Made by a program: the position numbers and the translations under genes. A DNA stretch of 64,000 bases from a virus. This document shows, piece after piece, positions 24,175 to 32,308 of this stretch. Every line of letters starts with the position of its first letter. The stretch's first letter is position 1. A model generated the notes under the pieces. The model was not told the DNA's origin, did no database searches, and saw only the letters and a list, made by a program, of their open reading frames with translations. Location of the stretch: IMG/VR virus record IMGVR_UViG_3300032046_000001, positions 1 through 64,000 of that record; one strand, written 5' to 3'.

Positions 24175-24759
24175 TTAGTTTTTTTTTACATCACGATTTA
24201 AGATCTCAAGACTTGTCTCAATTAAAGAGTCCCTCAAAATCTTATAAGCATCTTCGATGATTTTACCAGTCCACGAATTGAGTTCTTTGTAATTCGTTGA
24301 CTCATTGATCGCTCTAGATACTAAGAGATTATCGACAGCCAATGAAAAAGCTTTCTCTTTAATCCGAGTCTTAACTTCTTCCTCAAGATCAACTTTCTTA
24401 TTCTCAGTTAAACTCTCGACAAGCCTATCCTTAATACTTGTTTTACCCCGTGGAGTATCCAATAAAGAAAGAGCGTTCTTTCTAGCTTGTTTAGCACTCT
24501 TAACTGCCATCTCATTTAACTGTTTCACATTGACTTTTTCTTGAATTACTTCAGGACTGTGATCAATCAACTTGTACATCTCAATAATCGTACTCAACAA
24601 TGCACCCTTAGTTGCTACATACTCTTCAACCAAAGCTGCATTACACACTTCACAATCCTCTTTCAACTCAATGTTCTTTAATGGTTTACCAAATAAAACA
24701 TAGTCGATTGAATAAAAATTTTCAAGGATTCTGATTTTTGTTTCTTTACTTAACGACAT
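24175..24759 (-). CDS. Hypothetical helical protein
   Basis: 194 residues, almost all helical, with an early Cys pair (EDCEVCNAALVEEYV) and long charged helices (KVDLEEEVKTRIKEKAFSLAVDNLL). The base composition here is slightly less AT-rich than in its neighbours. It lies 17 bases after the KH-domain gene and is likely cotranscribed with it. No family recognised. Confidence 0.65.
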   Translation of the reverse strand: MSLSKETKIRILENFYSIDYVLFGKPLKNIELKEDCEVCNAALVEEYVATKGALLSTIIEMYKLIDHSPEVIQEKVNVKQLNEMAVKSAKQARKNALSLLDTPRGKTSIKDRLVESLTENKKVDLEEEVKTRIKEKAFSLAVDNLLVSRAINESTNYKELNSWTGKIIEDAYKILRDSLIETSLEILNRDVKKN

Positions 24760-24776
24760 TGTATATCCTCCAAAAA

Positions 24777-25070
24777 TTAATTCTTTTTATAATTAAAACT
24801 AGGAACCTCATCATCTAAAATTTCCAAAGATATCTTCCTCAGATCATTTGAAAAGTGAGTGTTTTTCATGGCAGAAACAATAGTACGTAATGCCTCAATC
24901 GTTTTTCCTTTTCTACCAATAATCTTACCATAATCCAATTTGGCAGCCTTAACTTGACATATAATTGTGATTGTGCTTGTGATTATTGTGATTTCGACTT
25001 TCTCTGGTTCATCAACAAAACTACAAATAATCGGGGTTAATTTATCTTTCAAAAATTCTGATATACTCAT
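24777..25070 (-). CDS. KH-domain RNA-binding protein, KhpA-like
   Basis: 97 residues. LDYGKIIGRKGKTIEALRTI has the type II KH GxxG loop (G52-R-K-G55) followed by the typical helix, as in bacterial KhpA/YlqC proteins, which are about 80 residues long. KhpA binds single-stranded RNA and affects small RNAs and translation. A phage copy could act on phage or host transcripts. The gene follows a promoter-like motif at 25134 and has its own 5' leader of about 60 bases, rich in A/T runs. Confidence 0.75.
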   Translation of the reverse strand: MSISEFLKDKLTPIICSFVDEPEKVEITIITSTITIICQVKAAKLDYGKIIGRKGKTIEALRTIVSAMKNTHFSNDLRKISLEILDDEVPSFNYKKN

Positions 25071-25133
25071 ATTTAATACTCCTTACACGTTTTTTTGCCA
25101 ATTTTAATTTTTTTTTGAAAATTATTTTTCATT

Positions 25134-25152
25134 TATATTTTGTTCCCAATAC
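25134..25152 (-). promoter_or_regulatory. Promoter-like motif TTGGGAACAAAAT, copy 1
   Basis: On the minus strand TATTGGGAACAAAATATAAA lies between the dUTPase stop (25161) and the KH gene start (25070). Three other copies (35250, 49756 and a variant at 54928) also lie just upstream of leftward genes. The repeated placement suggests a phage promoter or processing site. Confidence 0.45.
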
Positions 25153-25160
25153 TTACATTC

Positions 25161-25787
25161 CTACTTTCCAGTACTTCCAAAACCACCATCTCCACGTTCA
25201 GTATCATCCAATTCATTAACTTCAGTAATTTTAAGTACATTAGATGAAAGAACAGGACAGATAACACCCTGAGCGATACGATCTCCAGCCTTGATTTGAT
25301 AACCATCTTGACTAATACCAAAATGAATAGTTTGTTCATTTTCATTAAAATATGTACATTGATTTAAATTATACTTAACGACAGTCATAGGAATGATTAA
25401 TTCACCTCTATAGTCATTATCAATAGTACATGGAGTATTAGGCATCGTAACACCAAATTTTCTAGCGAGACCAGAACGTGGGCGAATCTGCATTTCAAAA
25501 GTAAATGGATAGGTTTCATCAGGATTGGGGAGTTGAACACACAGTCCTGTTCGAACTGGTGTAATAACTCCAGGAACTAAATAACAATCTTCAATAGATA
25601 CTAAGTCAAACCCTGAAGAACTTGGGGTTGAAAACTTAGGAATAACAGCAGATTCGTGCATCTTTTTGAAAGACACACAAATCTCCGTTTCTATAACAGG
25701 AATATGAGCTTCACAAGCTTGTTCCTGTAATAGTCTAACTAAATCAATTTCATTCACATTCTCACCTATAATTGGTATATTATTCAT
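25161..25787 (-). CDS. dut: dUTP diphosphatase (dUTPase)
   Basis: 208 residues with all five trimeric dUTPase motifs in order: SSSGFDL, RPRSGLA, TIDNDYRGE, GDRIAQG, and the C-terminal RGDGGFGSTG. The enzyme turns dUTP into dUMP and pyrophosphate, keeping uracil out of DNA and feeding dTMP synthesis. An N-terminal extension of about 55 residues precedes the core, longer than the usual form of about 150. It lies directly downstream of the UvsX gene in the DNA metabolism block. Confidence 0.93.
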   Translation of the reverse strand: MNNIPIIGENVNEIDLVRLLQEQACEAHIPVIETEICVSFKKMHESAVIPKFSTPSSSGFDLVSIEDCYLVPGVITPVRTGLCVQLPNPDETYPFTFEMQIRPRSGLARKFGVTMPNTPCTIDNDYRGELIIPMTVVKYNLNQCTYFNENEQTIHFGISQDGYQIKAGDRIAQGVICPVLSSNVLKITEVNELDDTERGDGGFGSTGK

Positions 25788-25800
25788 TATTCATTTCTCC

Positions 25801-27051
25801 TTATAATTCGTTTGGTTCGAGTATTTCTTTACGGATTGTATCTTTCACCAATTCGTCAAATGCGGTTCTAAAATCCATATCGGTCTCATATGTAATTGGA
25901 GCTTCTTTAACACGATATTTCTTGGTTGGATAATTTAGTAAATTATGCCATTGCCCTGTATCAATTTTCTTCTTATCCATTAAAAATTTATAATTAGACC
26001 AAAAATTTGAAAACCCGTGATTTAAACCACCTATAATTTCTACCTCAATATTTGAGGGATATAATTTGTTTTTAATGCATTTCATACTAGACATTATTCC
26101 ATTATATCCAATTTTTTCAACAAGTTTACTATCAAAACTTTTTTGTTTTAAATCGATTAACTGAAAAGTATTAAATTTGATCGATTTACCACCGGGCATA
26201 TTTTGATTTTGATTCATATATTTTAAATCATTAGTTGGTTTATTATACGGATTAATTGAAATTATATCTCTCAACTGATTAATAGCCAATAAACAAACAT
26301 TATACTGACTCAATTTCATAACGTACTTTGGAACCAAGAATGAATATAATCTTGATTTAAATCCCATTACTTTGTTAAGATCATCCGTCTCTAATTCTTT
26401 GTTACACATTGTATTTGCGATTGAATCCCAAACAACTATTGCTGGTCTATCCTCTTTTCTTTTATCTTTAAAAGTACACAAACTTTCTAAAAGTTGAAAA
26501 AGTTTTTCAACAGTAACACCAACGTGTGGTCTAATTTTAGGTTGGACAACACCAAGATTAAATAATCGAGCAACCGACATTGAATACTCAGCATCTAAAT
26601 ATATTATTGCAATATCACCACTATATTTTTTTTGTATGTTTCCTAAAAATTGACCAACAAACATTGATTTACCAGAACCTGGAGGTCCAATAACAACATT
26701 TAAAGCACCACTTGCAAATCCTCCTCCTAAAATACCATCAACAAGATCAATACCAGTTGGAAGAATATCTTTCACTCCAGTATCGAGTTTCAAATCTGTT
26801 GTTTTTTCTAAAAAATTATATAATTCATCATATAATTCTTTGACATCATCTGGGGATGCTTCAAATGTCTCATCTTCAGTCATGGATGATATATCTGAGG
26901 TATTTGTTTTTGATTTTCGTTTCTTTCTTGGTTTTACAACAACCTCATCGATATTTTTTAATTGAATATCACTTAATACAGCATTCTTGTCAATTTCCAC
27001 CTGAACAAATTCTGATTCTTCTCCACTATATTCTAATTCTTCATCATTCAT
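25801..27051 (-). CDS. uvsX: RecA/UvsX-like recombinase
   Basis: 416 residues. The RecA core starts with LPTGIDLVDGILGGGF, then Walker A GPPGSGKSMF (about residues 119-128), YLDAEYS, and Walker B AIVVWDSIAN (about 204-213). The first 60 residues are charged, with a basic patch (KPRKKRKSK). It promotes strand exchange and recombination-dependent replication. The start overlaps the preceding gene by four bases. It is close to the Cas4-like nuclease and RuvC genes. It could also be called phage RecA; UvsX is favoured from the T4-like gene set. Confidence 0.85.
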   Translation of the reverse strand: MNDEELEYSGEESEFVQVEIDKNAVLSDIQLKNIDEVVVKPRKKRKSKTNTSDISSMTEDETFEASPDDVKELYDELYNFLEKTTDLKLDTGVKDILPTGIDLVDGILGGGFASGALNVVIGPPGSGKSMFVGQFLGNIQKKYSGDIAIIYLDAEYSMSVARLFNLGVVQPKIRPHVGVTVEKLFQLLESLCTFKDKRKEDRPAIVVWDSIANTMCNKELETDDLNKVMGFKSRLYSFLVPKYVMKLSQYNVCLLAINQLRDIISINPYNKPTNDLKYMNQNQNMPGGKSIKFNTFQLIDLKQKSFDSKLVEKIGYNGIMSSMKCIKNKLYPSNIEVEIIGGLNHGFSNFWSNYKFLMDKKKIDTGQWHNLLNYPTKKYRVKEAPITYETDMDFRTAFDELVKDTIRKEILEPNEL

Positions 27052-27407
27052 ACAACATTCTCCTTGTTCATAAGTTTGTTTTTATTCAACAATTCAATCT
27101 TTGTTGCCAATGACCTGATATCAATACTTTCTGTACCGTTATCGTCATTTTCATCTAATTTTCGTTTTAATTCAATTTCATCTTTCAAACTTTTATTGAT
27201 CTCTTTACGAATATCAAGAATGGAATTAAATAAAGCCGTTGTAGCTTTCACTTTCTCTTCAAAGAATCTTATAAATCTGTTATCAACCTTATCTGGAAAA
27301 AGTAAGTAAACTTTCTTTTTAAGTTCTTCTAAGTCAATAATCATTGCCTTAAGTGCGTCTCTATTTTCTTTAAACTCACTTATAAGGGCATCTAAATTTT
27401 CTATCAT
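27048..27407 (-). CDS. Hypothetical coiled-coil protein upstream of UvsX
   Basis: 119 residues, nearly all helical with heptad-like Leu/Ile spacing (LDALISEFKENRDALKAMI, KLDENDDNGTESIDIRSLA). Overlaps the UvsX start by four bases, so expression is coupled. It might be a recombination mediator by position, but nothing in the sequence shows it. Confidence 0.6.
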   Translation of the reverse strand: MIENLDALISEFKENRDALKAMIIDLEELKKKVYLLFPDKVDNRFIRFFEEKVKATTALFNSILDIRKEINKSLKDEIELKRKLDENDDNGTESIDIRSLATKIELLNKNKLMNKENVV

Positions 27408-27417
27408 TTATTCATTC

Positions 27418-27627
27418 CTATTCTTGAATAAATTTCATTTTACCAGTAATATCCAGTCTATTTCTCATCTCACCATGTTCTAAAATATTACCTCTTTCAT
27501 CAACATAGTCGCATGAAAAATCGGTATCTCTTGGTGCCGTTCCATGACAAAAACCAAAACCATCAAGTTTATGATGATATGGACATTTGCCAGAATACGG
27601 ACATATTTCATTGGCTTTCAATATCAT
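27418..27627 (-). CDS. Small Cys/His-rich protein
   Basis: 69 residues. The N-terminal half has C-x5-C-x3-HH and later Cys residues (ICPYSGKCPYHHKLDGFGFC, FSCDYVDE), a likely metal-binding fold. The C-terminal half is charged. It lies between NrdD and the coiled-coil gene. Function unknown. Confidence 0.62.
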   Translation of the reverse strand: MILKANEICPYSGKCPYHHKLDGFGFCHGTAPRDTDFSCDYVDERGNILEHGEMRNRLDITGKMKFIQE

Positions 27628-27639
27628 TGTCTATCTCCT

Positions 27640-29616
27640 TTATATCTCCAATTGTTCGAATCTTCTTCGAGGAAATTCATATTCTCTGCGTTCTTTAACC
27701 CAGTTATTAATGGGTGTTAGATAACCTACAACCCTTGTATACTTCTCATTTATTTGTTCTCCACATATTGGACACAATGCTCCATTAGTTACAGAAACAT
27801 GTCCGTTAGAACATTTAGCGAAACATGCGTTAAGAGCAAAATGATCTAATCCACAAGATGTCGCAAACGATATGAGATCTACCATTTGTTTTTTACTTGT
27901 TTTAGCACTGATGTTCAAATGACTAATTACGCCTCCTCCGAAGAACTTAGACAATTTCCCATCAATCTTTGCTCTTGAAATCAAATCAATGTTTTCCCAA
28001 AGTGGGACAAATTGATTAGAATATAATATACTTTCACTATCACCAAAATACACTTTGTCTTTTTTAGCCAAGTTTATAGCGGCACCTTCACCTGGGATCT
28101 GTTCCAGATTAAAAGGAACTTGGTACTCACCAGCCAAATCATTTAATAGATCATTACAATATTTAAAAAGTTCAATCGCTTCATCTTGAGACTGAACTAA
28201 ATCAATACCTAATGTTTTAAACGCTTCATATATTCCGTTAAAACCAATCGTACTAAAAAACATTGTGTCAAGATCAAGCCATTTCATAGGCTTAAAAAAT
28301 TGAAGAAAATTCTGATTAATTCTATCTTTTATTAGTGCTCGATGTGCAACTAATATTTTGGCCGAATCATACATTGCACGTTTAAGCGATTCCTTAAATA
28401 AATCGAGAGTTTTGGTCTTTCTTGCAAGTCTTACAAGATTGATTGTAACAACCCTATGACTACCTAAATTCAATCCACCATTACCAAAACTATCAATTCC
28501 TTTATATTTCATAAGTTCAGTTTTATTATTAATCATTCGACAACAACTTGCAATCTTGGCTTTATCATTTGTTATGAATATGTTAAATACACCCTCCGTA
28601 TTATATTCAGCCAAGTCTTCTAAGAATGCCTTATCTCCAACTTCACGATTCTCAGCATCAATAAACAAACTTACTGTCACAATTGGGAATCGATATGGAA
28701 TATTAGTAAGAGGATCTTTCTGAGATATAAATTTCATGAAAACACGTTGAACAGCCATAATCACTTCGATTATATCAAGTGGAGAAGTACCATCGGGATA
28801 ATAATAATTTTTAAACATGTTTTCTAATGTTTTTCTACAATATAAAGAAACATTGGAAAATGGGCTATCACCACCAATTCTAAAATTATTATTGGCAACA
28901 TGTACAAATGATTGAAAATCATTTTCGATTTTCTTTTCAATCTCACATATCAAACTATCTGGCCATAATTTTTCTTCAAAGGTTACACCAGTTTCCATTG
29001 TTGTTAGCAAATCATTAATACTACTAACCATCTCATTAACTTCTTTATTGATATACCATGCATAATTAACTAAAAGATCACCAAAGGCAACAGCACCAGC
29101 GAATTCTTGAGACATTGACATAAGATGTTCAATACACTGTGCTATAAATGATGATGCTCTCTTAGGTGGTTTACTACTCAAAGTTCCATATGGTCGCCCA
29201 TTCAACATAATGTTATATGTTGATATAGCAACACAATATGGAACATTAATCTTCGTTAAATCATGTGGATAGAACTTTCCATCAAGACAACTTGAAATTA
29301 ATCGATTTGCCTCTTCTAATCCAAATATTTTTTGGACATATTTCCACAATAAATAATACCCATCTAATTTCATCAGTCCTTTCATAATTTCTGATGAAAA
29401 AGTATTTAAATTTTTTAACTGGCCAACATTAGCATTAGGATCAACAGAAATATCACTTGTGTGATTTTCAAAATATTGCCGACTAATCGTGGCAATATCT
29501 AATTTATCTCTCGATATTCCTGATAACTCTAAATAGTCTTTTCCCTTTGGTGTGTTATTAAATTTATTGTATAAATCATTAAACTCTGATGGAAAATTCA
29601 TTTCAATCCTAAGCAT
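27640..29616 (-). CDS. nrdD: Anaerobic ribonucleoside-triphosphate reductase, catalytic subunit
   Basis: 658 residues from ATG 29616, with AGAGGG upstream. An ATG-like start at 29643 would overlap the NrdG end. The C-terminus has the zinc-binding CFAKCSNGHVSV and CPICG pairs and the glycyl-radical segment RVVGYLTP (about residues 626-633). Core segments SMSQEFAGAVAFGDLLVNYA and GSHRVVTINLVRLARKTK fit the family. The enzyme makes dNTPs from NTPs without oxygen after activation by NrdG, which is encoded directly upstream. This implies an anaerobic or facultative host. Confidence 0.93.
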   Translation of the reverse strand: MLRIEMNFPSEFNDLYNKFNNTPKGKDYLELSGISRDKLDIATISRQYFENHTSDISVDPNANVGQLKNLNTFSSEIMKGLMKLDGYYLLWKYVQKIFGLEEANRLISSCLDGKFYPHDLTKINVPYCVAISTYNIMLNGRPYGTLSSKPPKRASSFIAQCIEHLMSMSQEFAGAVAFGDLLVNYAWYINKEVNEMVSSINDLLTTMETGVTFEEKLWPDSLICEIEKKIENDFQSFVHVANNNFRIGGDSPFSNVSLYCRKTLENMFKNYYYPDGTSPLDIIEVIMAVQRVFMKFISQKDPLTNIPYRFPIVTVSLFIDAENREVGDKAFLEDLAEYNTEGVFNIFITNDKAKIASCCRMINNKTELMKYKGIDSFGNGGLNLGSHRVVTINLVRLARKTKTLDLFKESLKRAMYDSAKILVAHRALIKDRINQNFLQFFKPMKWLDLDTMFFSTIGFNGIYEAFKTLGIDLVQSQDEAIELFKYCNDLLNDLAGEYQVPFNLEQIPGEGAAINLAKKDKVYFGDSESILYSNQFVPLWENIDLISRAKIDGKLSKFFGGGVISHLNISAKTSKKQMVDLISFATSCGLDHFALNACFAKCSNGHVSVTNGALCPICGEQINEKYTRVVGYLTPINNWVKERREYEFPRRRFEQLEI

Positions 29617-29655
29617 AATTTCTAACCCTCTTATAAACTTCAATTTGATTTTTCA

Positions 29656-30165
29656 TTAATAGACTCCTTTATTAATTTCTAAATTTTCTATATTCTCTAT
29701 TTTCCCATTAATCCAACATCTTTGATTTAATGATGCTGGAAAACCACTATTCTTTTTCATTTGATCATATGGACCATCAATGATTATATCAATATTATTT
29801 TTAAAATATTCATCAATATTTTCAAATAATTCTCCTGTATATAAGATAGTTCTTAAACTTCTTGATTTACAAAAATCAATCAATTTTTTAAGTTGAATTT
29901 TATAGGTTGGTAAAAAATCTCCACCACAAAAACATACACTACTAATCAGACACAATCGATTTTCAATTAATTCTTGAATTTCATCTAAAAAAAATAACAT
30001 ATGATTTGTTTCGGTCAATTCTTGTATCTCTGGATTCTGACATCCATGACATTTCCGAATACAACCTACTACAAACAGGGTTAGACTTATTGTTTCAAGC
30101 GTTGGGTCATCATTTGTATTTATTTCATATGATGCAATTGGTAAGGTTTCGGGAGATATCTCCAT
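29656..30165 (-). CDS. nrdG: Anaerobic ribonucleotide reductase activating protein (radical SAM)
   Basis: 169 residues. The radical-SAM signature C-x3-C-x2-C is seen in VGCIRKCHGCQNPE, followed by VCFCGGDFLP for SAM binding and IIDGPYDQMKK, typical of NrdG. It uses a 4Fe-4S cluster and S-adenosylmethionine to install the glycyl radical on NrdD. It lies just upstream of nrdD, in the usual pairing. Confidence 0.93.
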   Translation of the reverse strand: MEISPETLPIASYEINTNDDPTLETISLTLFVVGCIRKCHGCQNPEIQELTETNHMLFFLDEIQELIENRLCLISSVCFCGGDFLPTYKIQLKKLIDFCKSRSLRTILYTGELFENIDEYFKNNIDIIIDGPYDQMKKNSGFPASLNQRCWINGKIENIENLEINKGVY

Positions 30166-30256
30166 TTATACTTTCCTTTTCACTTTTAAAATTTAAGACA
30201 GGAGAATCCTTCTTATATATTTGTAGTCACTCTGAAAAAAATAAAGTCACTATAAA

Positions 30257-30571
30257 TTATATTTTGCTCGGTTTTCTTATTAGATCTTCTACTTCCTTGA
30301 AGCCCTCTTCATAAAATTTTTGTTCGTTTGGATCTAATTCAAATAATACACGTAAAAATTCTCCAACATGCACCTTCTCTTCTCTGGCTATATCTCTCAT
30401 AACTTTTTTAAATAGAGGATTATTAGAAGCGTTCGATAACTGTTCATAAAGTTGAATTGCCTCCGATTCAGCAGCTATGCTGAATCTTAACGCTCTTGTC
30501 ATTTCTTCTGTCGATAGCTTAGTATCTCTACTTAAATCATTTCCCTTAAACGGGGTTCCAAAATCAGGCAT
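30257..30571 (-). CDS. Ferritin-like (rubrerythrin-type) di-iron protein
   Basis: 104 residues. Two helices carry a di-iron pattern: FSIAAESEAIQLYEQL (E near residues 35-41) and MRDIAREEKVHVGEFLRVLF (EE-x2-H). The short length with a C-terminal tail (LDPNEQKFYEEGF) is like the small ferritin-like cargo proteins of encapsulin systems, which need to oligomerise to form a full four-helix site. A role in iron storage or oxygen/peroxide defence is inferred, fitting the oxygen-sensitive NrdD/NrdG enzymes encoded upstream. No rubredoxin domain is present. Confidence 0.75.
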   Translation of the reverse strand: MPDFGTPFKGNDLSRDTKLSTEEMTRALRFSIAAESEAIQLYEQLSNASNNPLFKKVMRDIAREEKVHVGEFLRVLFELDPNEQKFYEEGFKEVEDLIRKPSKI

Positions 30572-30582
30572 TCATTTCTCCT

Positions 30583-30972
30583 TTAATCTTTTATTCCAGC
30601 TCCACTTTCCATCTTATCAAGTCTTGTATAATAATCAGGAATCTCGGCTATATGAGCTTTCGCTATCATTTTAGAAATCACAGGATTATCAATATGTTCT
30701 TTCTCTACTTCAATTCCTCTTTCAAGTTGTTTAGAATCATATTTGTCATCAGGATCATCTCCATGTTTTAAATTTATAAGACTTGATAGTAATTTATAAA
30801 TTTCAACCTCTAATTTGTGAGGAGATAAACCCAATTGATTAGCGAAGTCATGTATTTGTTCATCACTCTGTATTTTATTTTTCTGAAAAAATTCAATAAT
30901 TTTATTTTGTACATTTTTATTATTTTCTTCTGCCTCGTTTAGAACTAATAAGTAATCTTCAATTAGTTTCAT
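30583..30972 (-). CDS. Small phage protein, DUF5661-like
   Basis: 129 residues. The C-terminal half has the pattern LERGIEVEKEHIDNPVI then IAKAHIAEIPDYYTRLDKME, which I recall from small conserved phage and bacterial proteins of the DUF5661 type. The function of that family is unknown. Its start overlaps the second LigD-PE-like gene by 14 bases. The exact domain name needs a profile search. Confidence 0.6.
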   Translation of the reverse strand: MKLIEDYLLVLNEAEENNKNVQNKIIEFFQKNKIQSDEQIHDFANQLGLSPHKLEVEIYKLLSSLINLKHGDDPDDKYDSKQLERGIEVEKEHIDNPVISKMIAKAHIAEIPDYYTRLDKMESGAGIKD

Positions 30973-31333
30973 TATAATTTCCTCTAAAAATCAAATAATG
31001 ATTTTCTTTACCTAAAACATAAACAAAATGATATACTCCTTTTAATTGAGATCCATAAAAATTTATCACAATATGTTTTTTATTATATTTTAAAATTTCA
31101 CATCCACCAGAATCAATTTTGATTATTCTTCCAGTTTTGGTTTTACCAGTAAAAAGAGCACTGGTTTCAGAATGATTTTTAGTTCTAATCATCAACGATT
31201 TCTTATTTTCAAGTGGTATACCCTTCACAACGGCAAAACTAATCCATTTATTTTTTTTAACTTTGATTCTTATATCATAGTGTTTTTTTTTATTTATTTG
31301 GTGTTCCATCAATATAAATTTTGTTTTTGTCAT
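30959..31333 (-). CDS. LigD-type 3'-phosphoesterase domain protein, second copy
   Basis: 124 residues. LigD PE motifs: FILMEHQ (H11), KKHYDIRIK (H18, D20), FAVVKGIP, MIRTKNHSE (H54), and HIVINFYGSQLKGVYHFV. In bacterial LigD the PE domain removes 3'-phosphates and ribonucleotides from DNA ends with a His/Asp-bound manganese. It is about 35% like its neighbour at 31334-31729 by eye, so the two are tandem paralogs. The RT/KxxH segment is intact, so both may be active. Confidence 0.75.
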   Translation of the reverse strand: MTKTKFILMEHQINKKKHYDIRIKVKKNKWISFAVVKGIPLENKKSLMIRTKNHSETSALFTGKTKTGRIIKIDSGGCEILKYNKKHIVINFYGSQLKGVYHFVYVLGKENHYLIFRGNYNETN

Positions 31334-31729
31334 TTAAACCATCTTGCCTTTGAAAAATAAATAAGTTTTATCTTTTTCACTTTTTCCAATACTTGCCATA
31401 GAAATGAAGTGATAAATCCCATTTAATTTAACACCATGAAAATTTATAACTATATGATTTGGTTTATATTTCATAACCTCACAATTTCCTTGATCTTCAA
31501 TTTCTAAAAAACCAGCACCATAACCAGATTTAATTTCACCTGTAAGTAGAGCTTCTTCCTCACTATGCCATGTTGTTCGAACTACCATTCTTTTTTCTCC
31601 AGCATTCGTTGGTGGTCCTTTTCTAATAGCGAATGAATCCCAGTCTTTTCGTCCAGGTACTTGAAAACGCAAATCGTAATGTAGTCCTGCCTTCTTTGCG
31701 GTATGTTTCATTAAAACAAATCTTTCCAT
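31334..31729 (-). CDS. LigD-type 3'-phosphoesterase domain protein, first copy
   Basis: 131 residues. Clear LigD PE signature: FVLMKHTAKKAGLHYDLRF (H9, H17, D19), SFAIRKGPPTNAGEKRMVVR, TTWHSEEEALLTGEI (H55), GYGAGFLEIEDQGNCE and VINFHGVKLNGIYHFI. The length fits a lone PE domain with no ligase or polymerase part. Stand-alone PE proteins are known in some archaea with split NHEJ modules. It abuts the second copy, with the stop and ATG touching. A role in cleaning 3' ends for repair or for genome circularisation is inferred. Confidence 0.82.
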   Translation of the reverse strand: MERFVLMKHTAKKAGLHYDLRFQVPGRKDWDSFAIRKGPPTNAGEKRMVVRTTWHSEEEALLTGEIKSGYGAGFLEIEDQGNCEVMKYKPNHIVINFHGVKLNGIYHFISMASIGKSEKDKTYLFFKGKMV

Positions 31730-31731
31730 TA

Positions 31732-32295
31732 TTATTCCTTTTTTTCAAAAATAATATCTTTTGGATCTATTCTTCCATTTAAAGGTGCGATTGCTAAATG
31801 AGGAACATGTGAGAATAAGAACCGTCCTCCTTTCTTTTTTTCAAATACTTTTTGATTCATTGTTTTTTTCATTTTTAAAACATCTTTTAAAGTTAATGAT
31901 GTCCACTGACGGGAAGATACGATACCAAGACCATAATATGTCCAATCTGGTTTAAAAACATCTAAAGATATTTTAGTTAATATCATATGTTTTACAAATT
32001 CATCTCGTTCTTTATGAAGTCCGGGTGTTACTGGTTCACATAAAAACCATATAACTTTTGAGGCATTTTTACCATTAGCTTTATCAAAAAGTTGAAAAAA
32101 AAGTTCAGGGTTTTTTATGAGATCATCTTTAGACAAATGGGATTTTTCTATTCTCCCTCTGTCTAAATATTTCTCAGCCGAATTAACGAATTTATCGATA
32201 AGACCAACATGATAAAGACCATACAGTGACAATAACCCATATTTTTTTATGAGTTGATAATTATTTTTGTCTATGTACGAATAAAGATATTTCAT
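31732..32295 (-). CDS. Hypothetical protein next to the LigD-PE genes
   Basis: 187 residues of unrecognised family. The opening (YSYIDKNNYQLIKKYGLLS) resembles the 'N-x-I-x2-GLLS' opening of some ADP-ribosyltransferase-like proteins, but no catalytic triad can be placed. Later segments are KVIWFLCEPVTPGLHKERD and PDWTYYGLGIVSSRQW. It is two bases upstream of the first PE gene, so the three form a unit and probably act in one pathway. Confidence 0.6.
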   Translation of the reverse strand: MKYLYSYIDKNNYQLIKKYGLLSLYGLYHVGLIDKFVNSAEKYLDRGRIEKSHLSKDDLIKNPELFFQLFDKANGKNASKVIWFLCEPVTPGLHKERDEFVKHMILTKISLDVFKPDWTYYGLGIVSSRQWTSLTLKDVLKMKKTMNQKVFEKKKGGRFLFSHVPHLAIAPLNGRIDPKDIIFEKKE

Positions 32296-32308
32296 TTTTA
32301 TTTAACCT

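Noticed and set aside
25081-25140. A-rich and T-rich runs before the KH gene as a terminator
   Set aside because: There are long A/T runs but no stable stem before them.
25133-25345. Minus-strand frame overlapping the end of the dUTPase gene
   Set aside because: It lies in another frame of the conserved C-terminal dUTPase motifs and has no SD.
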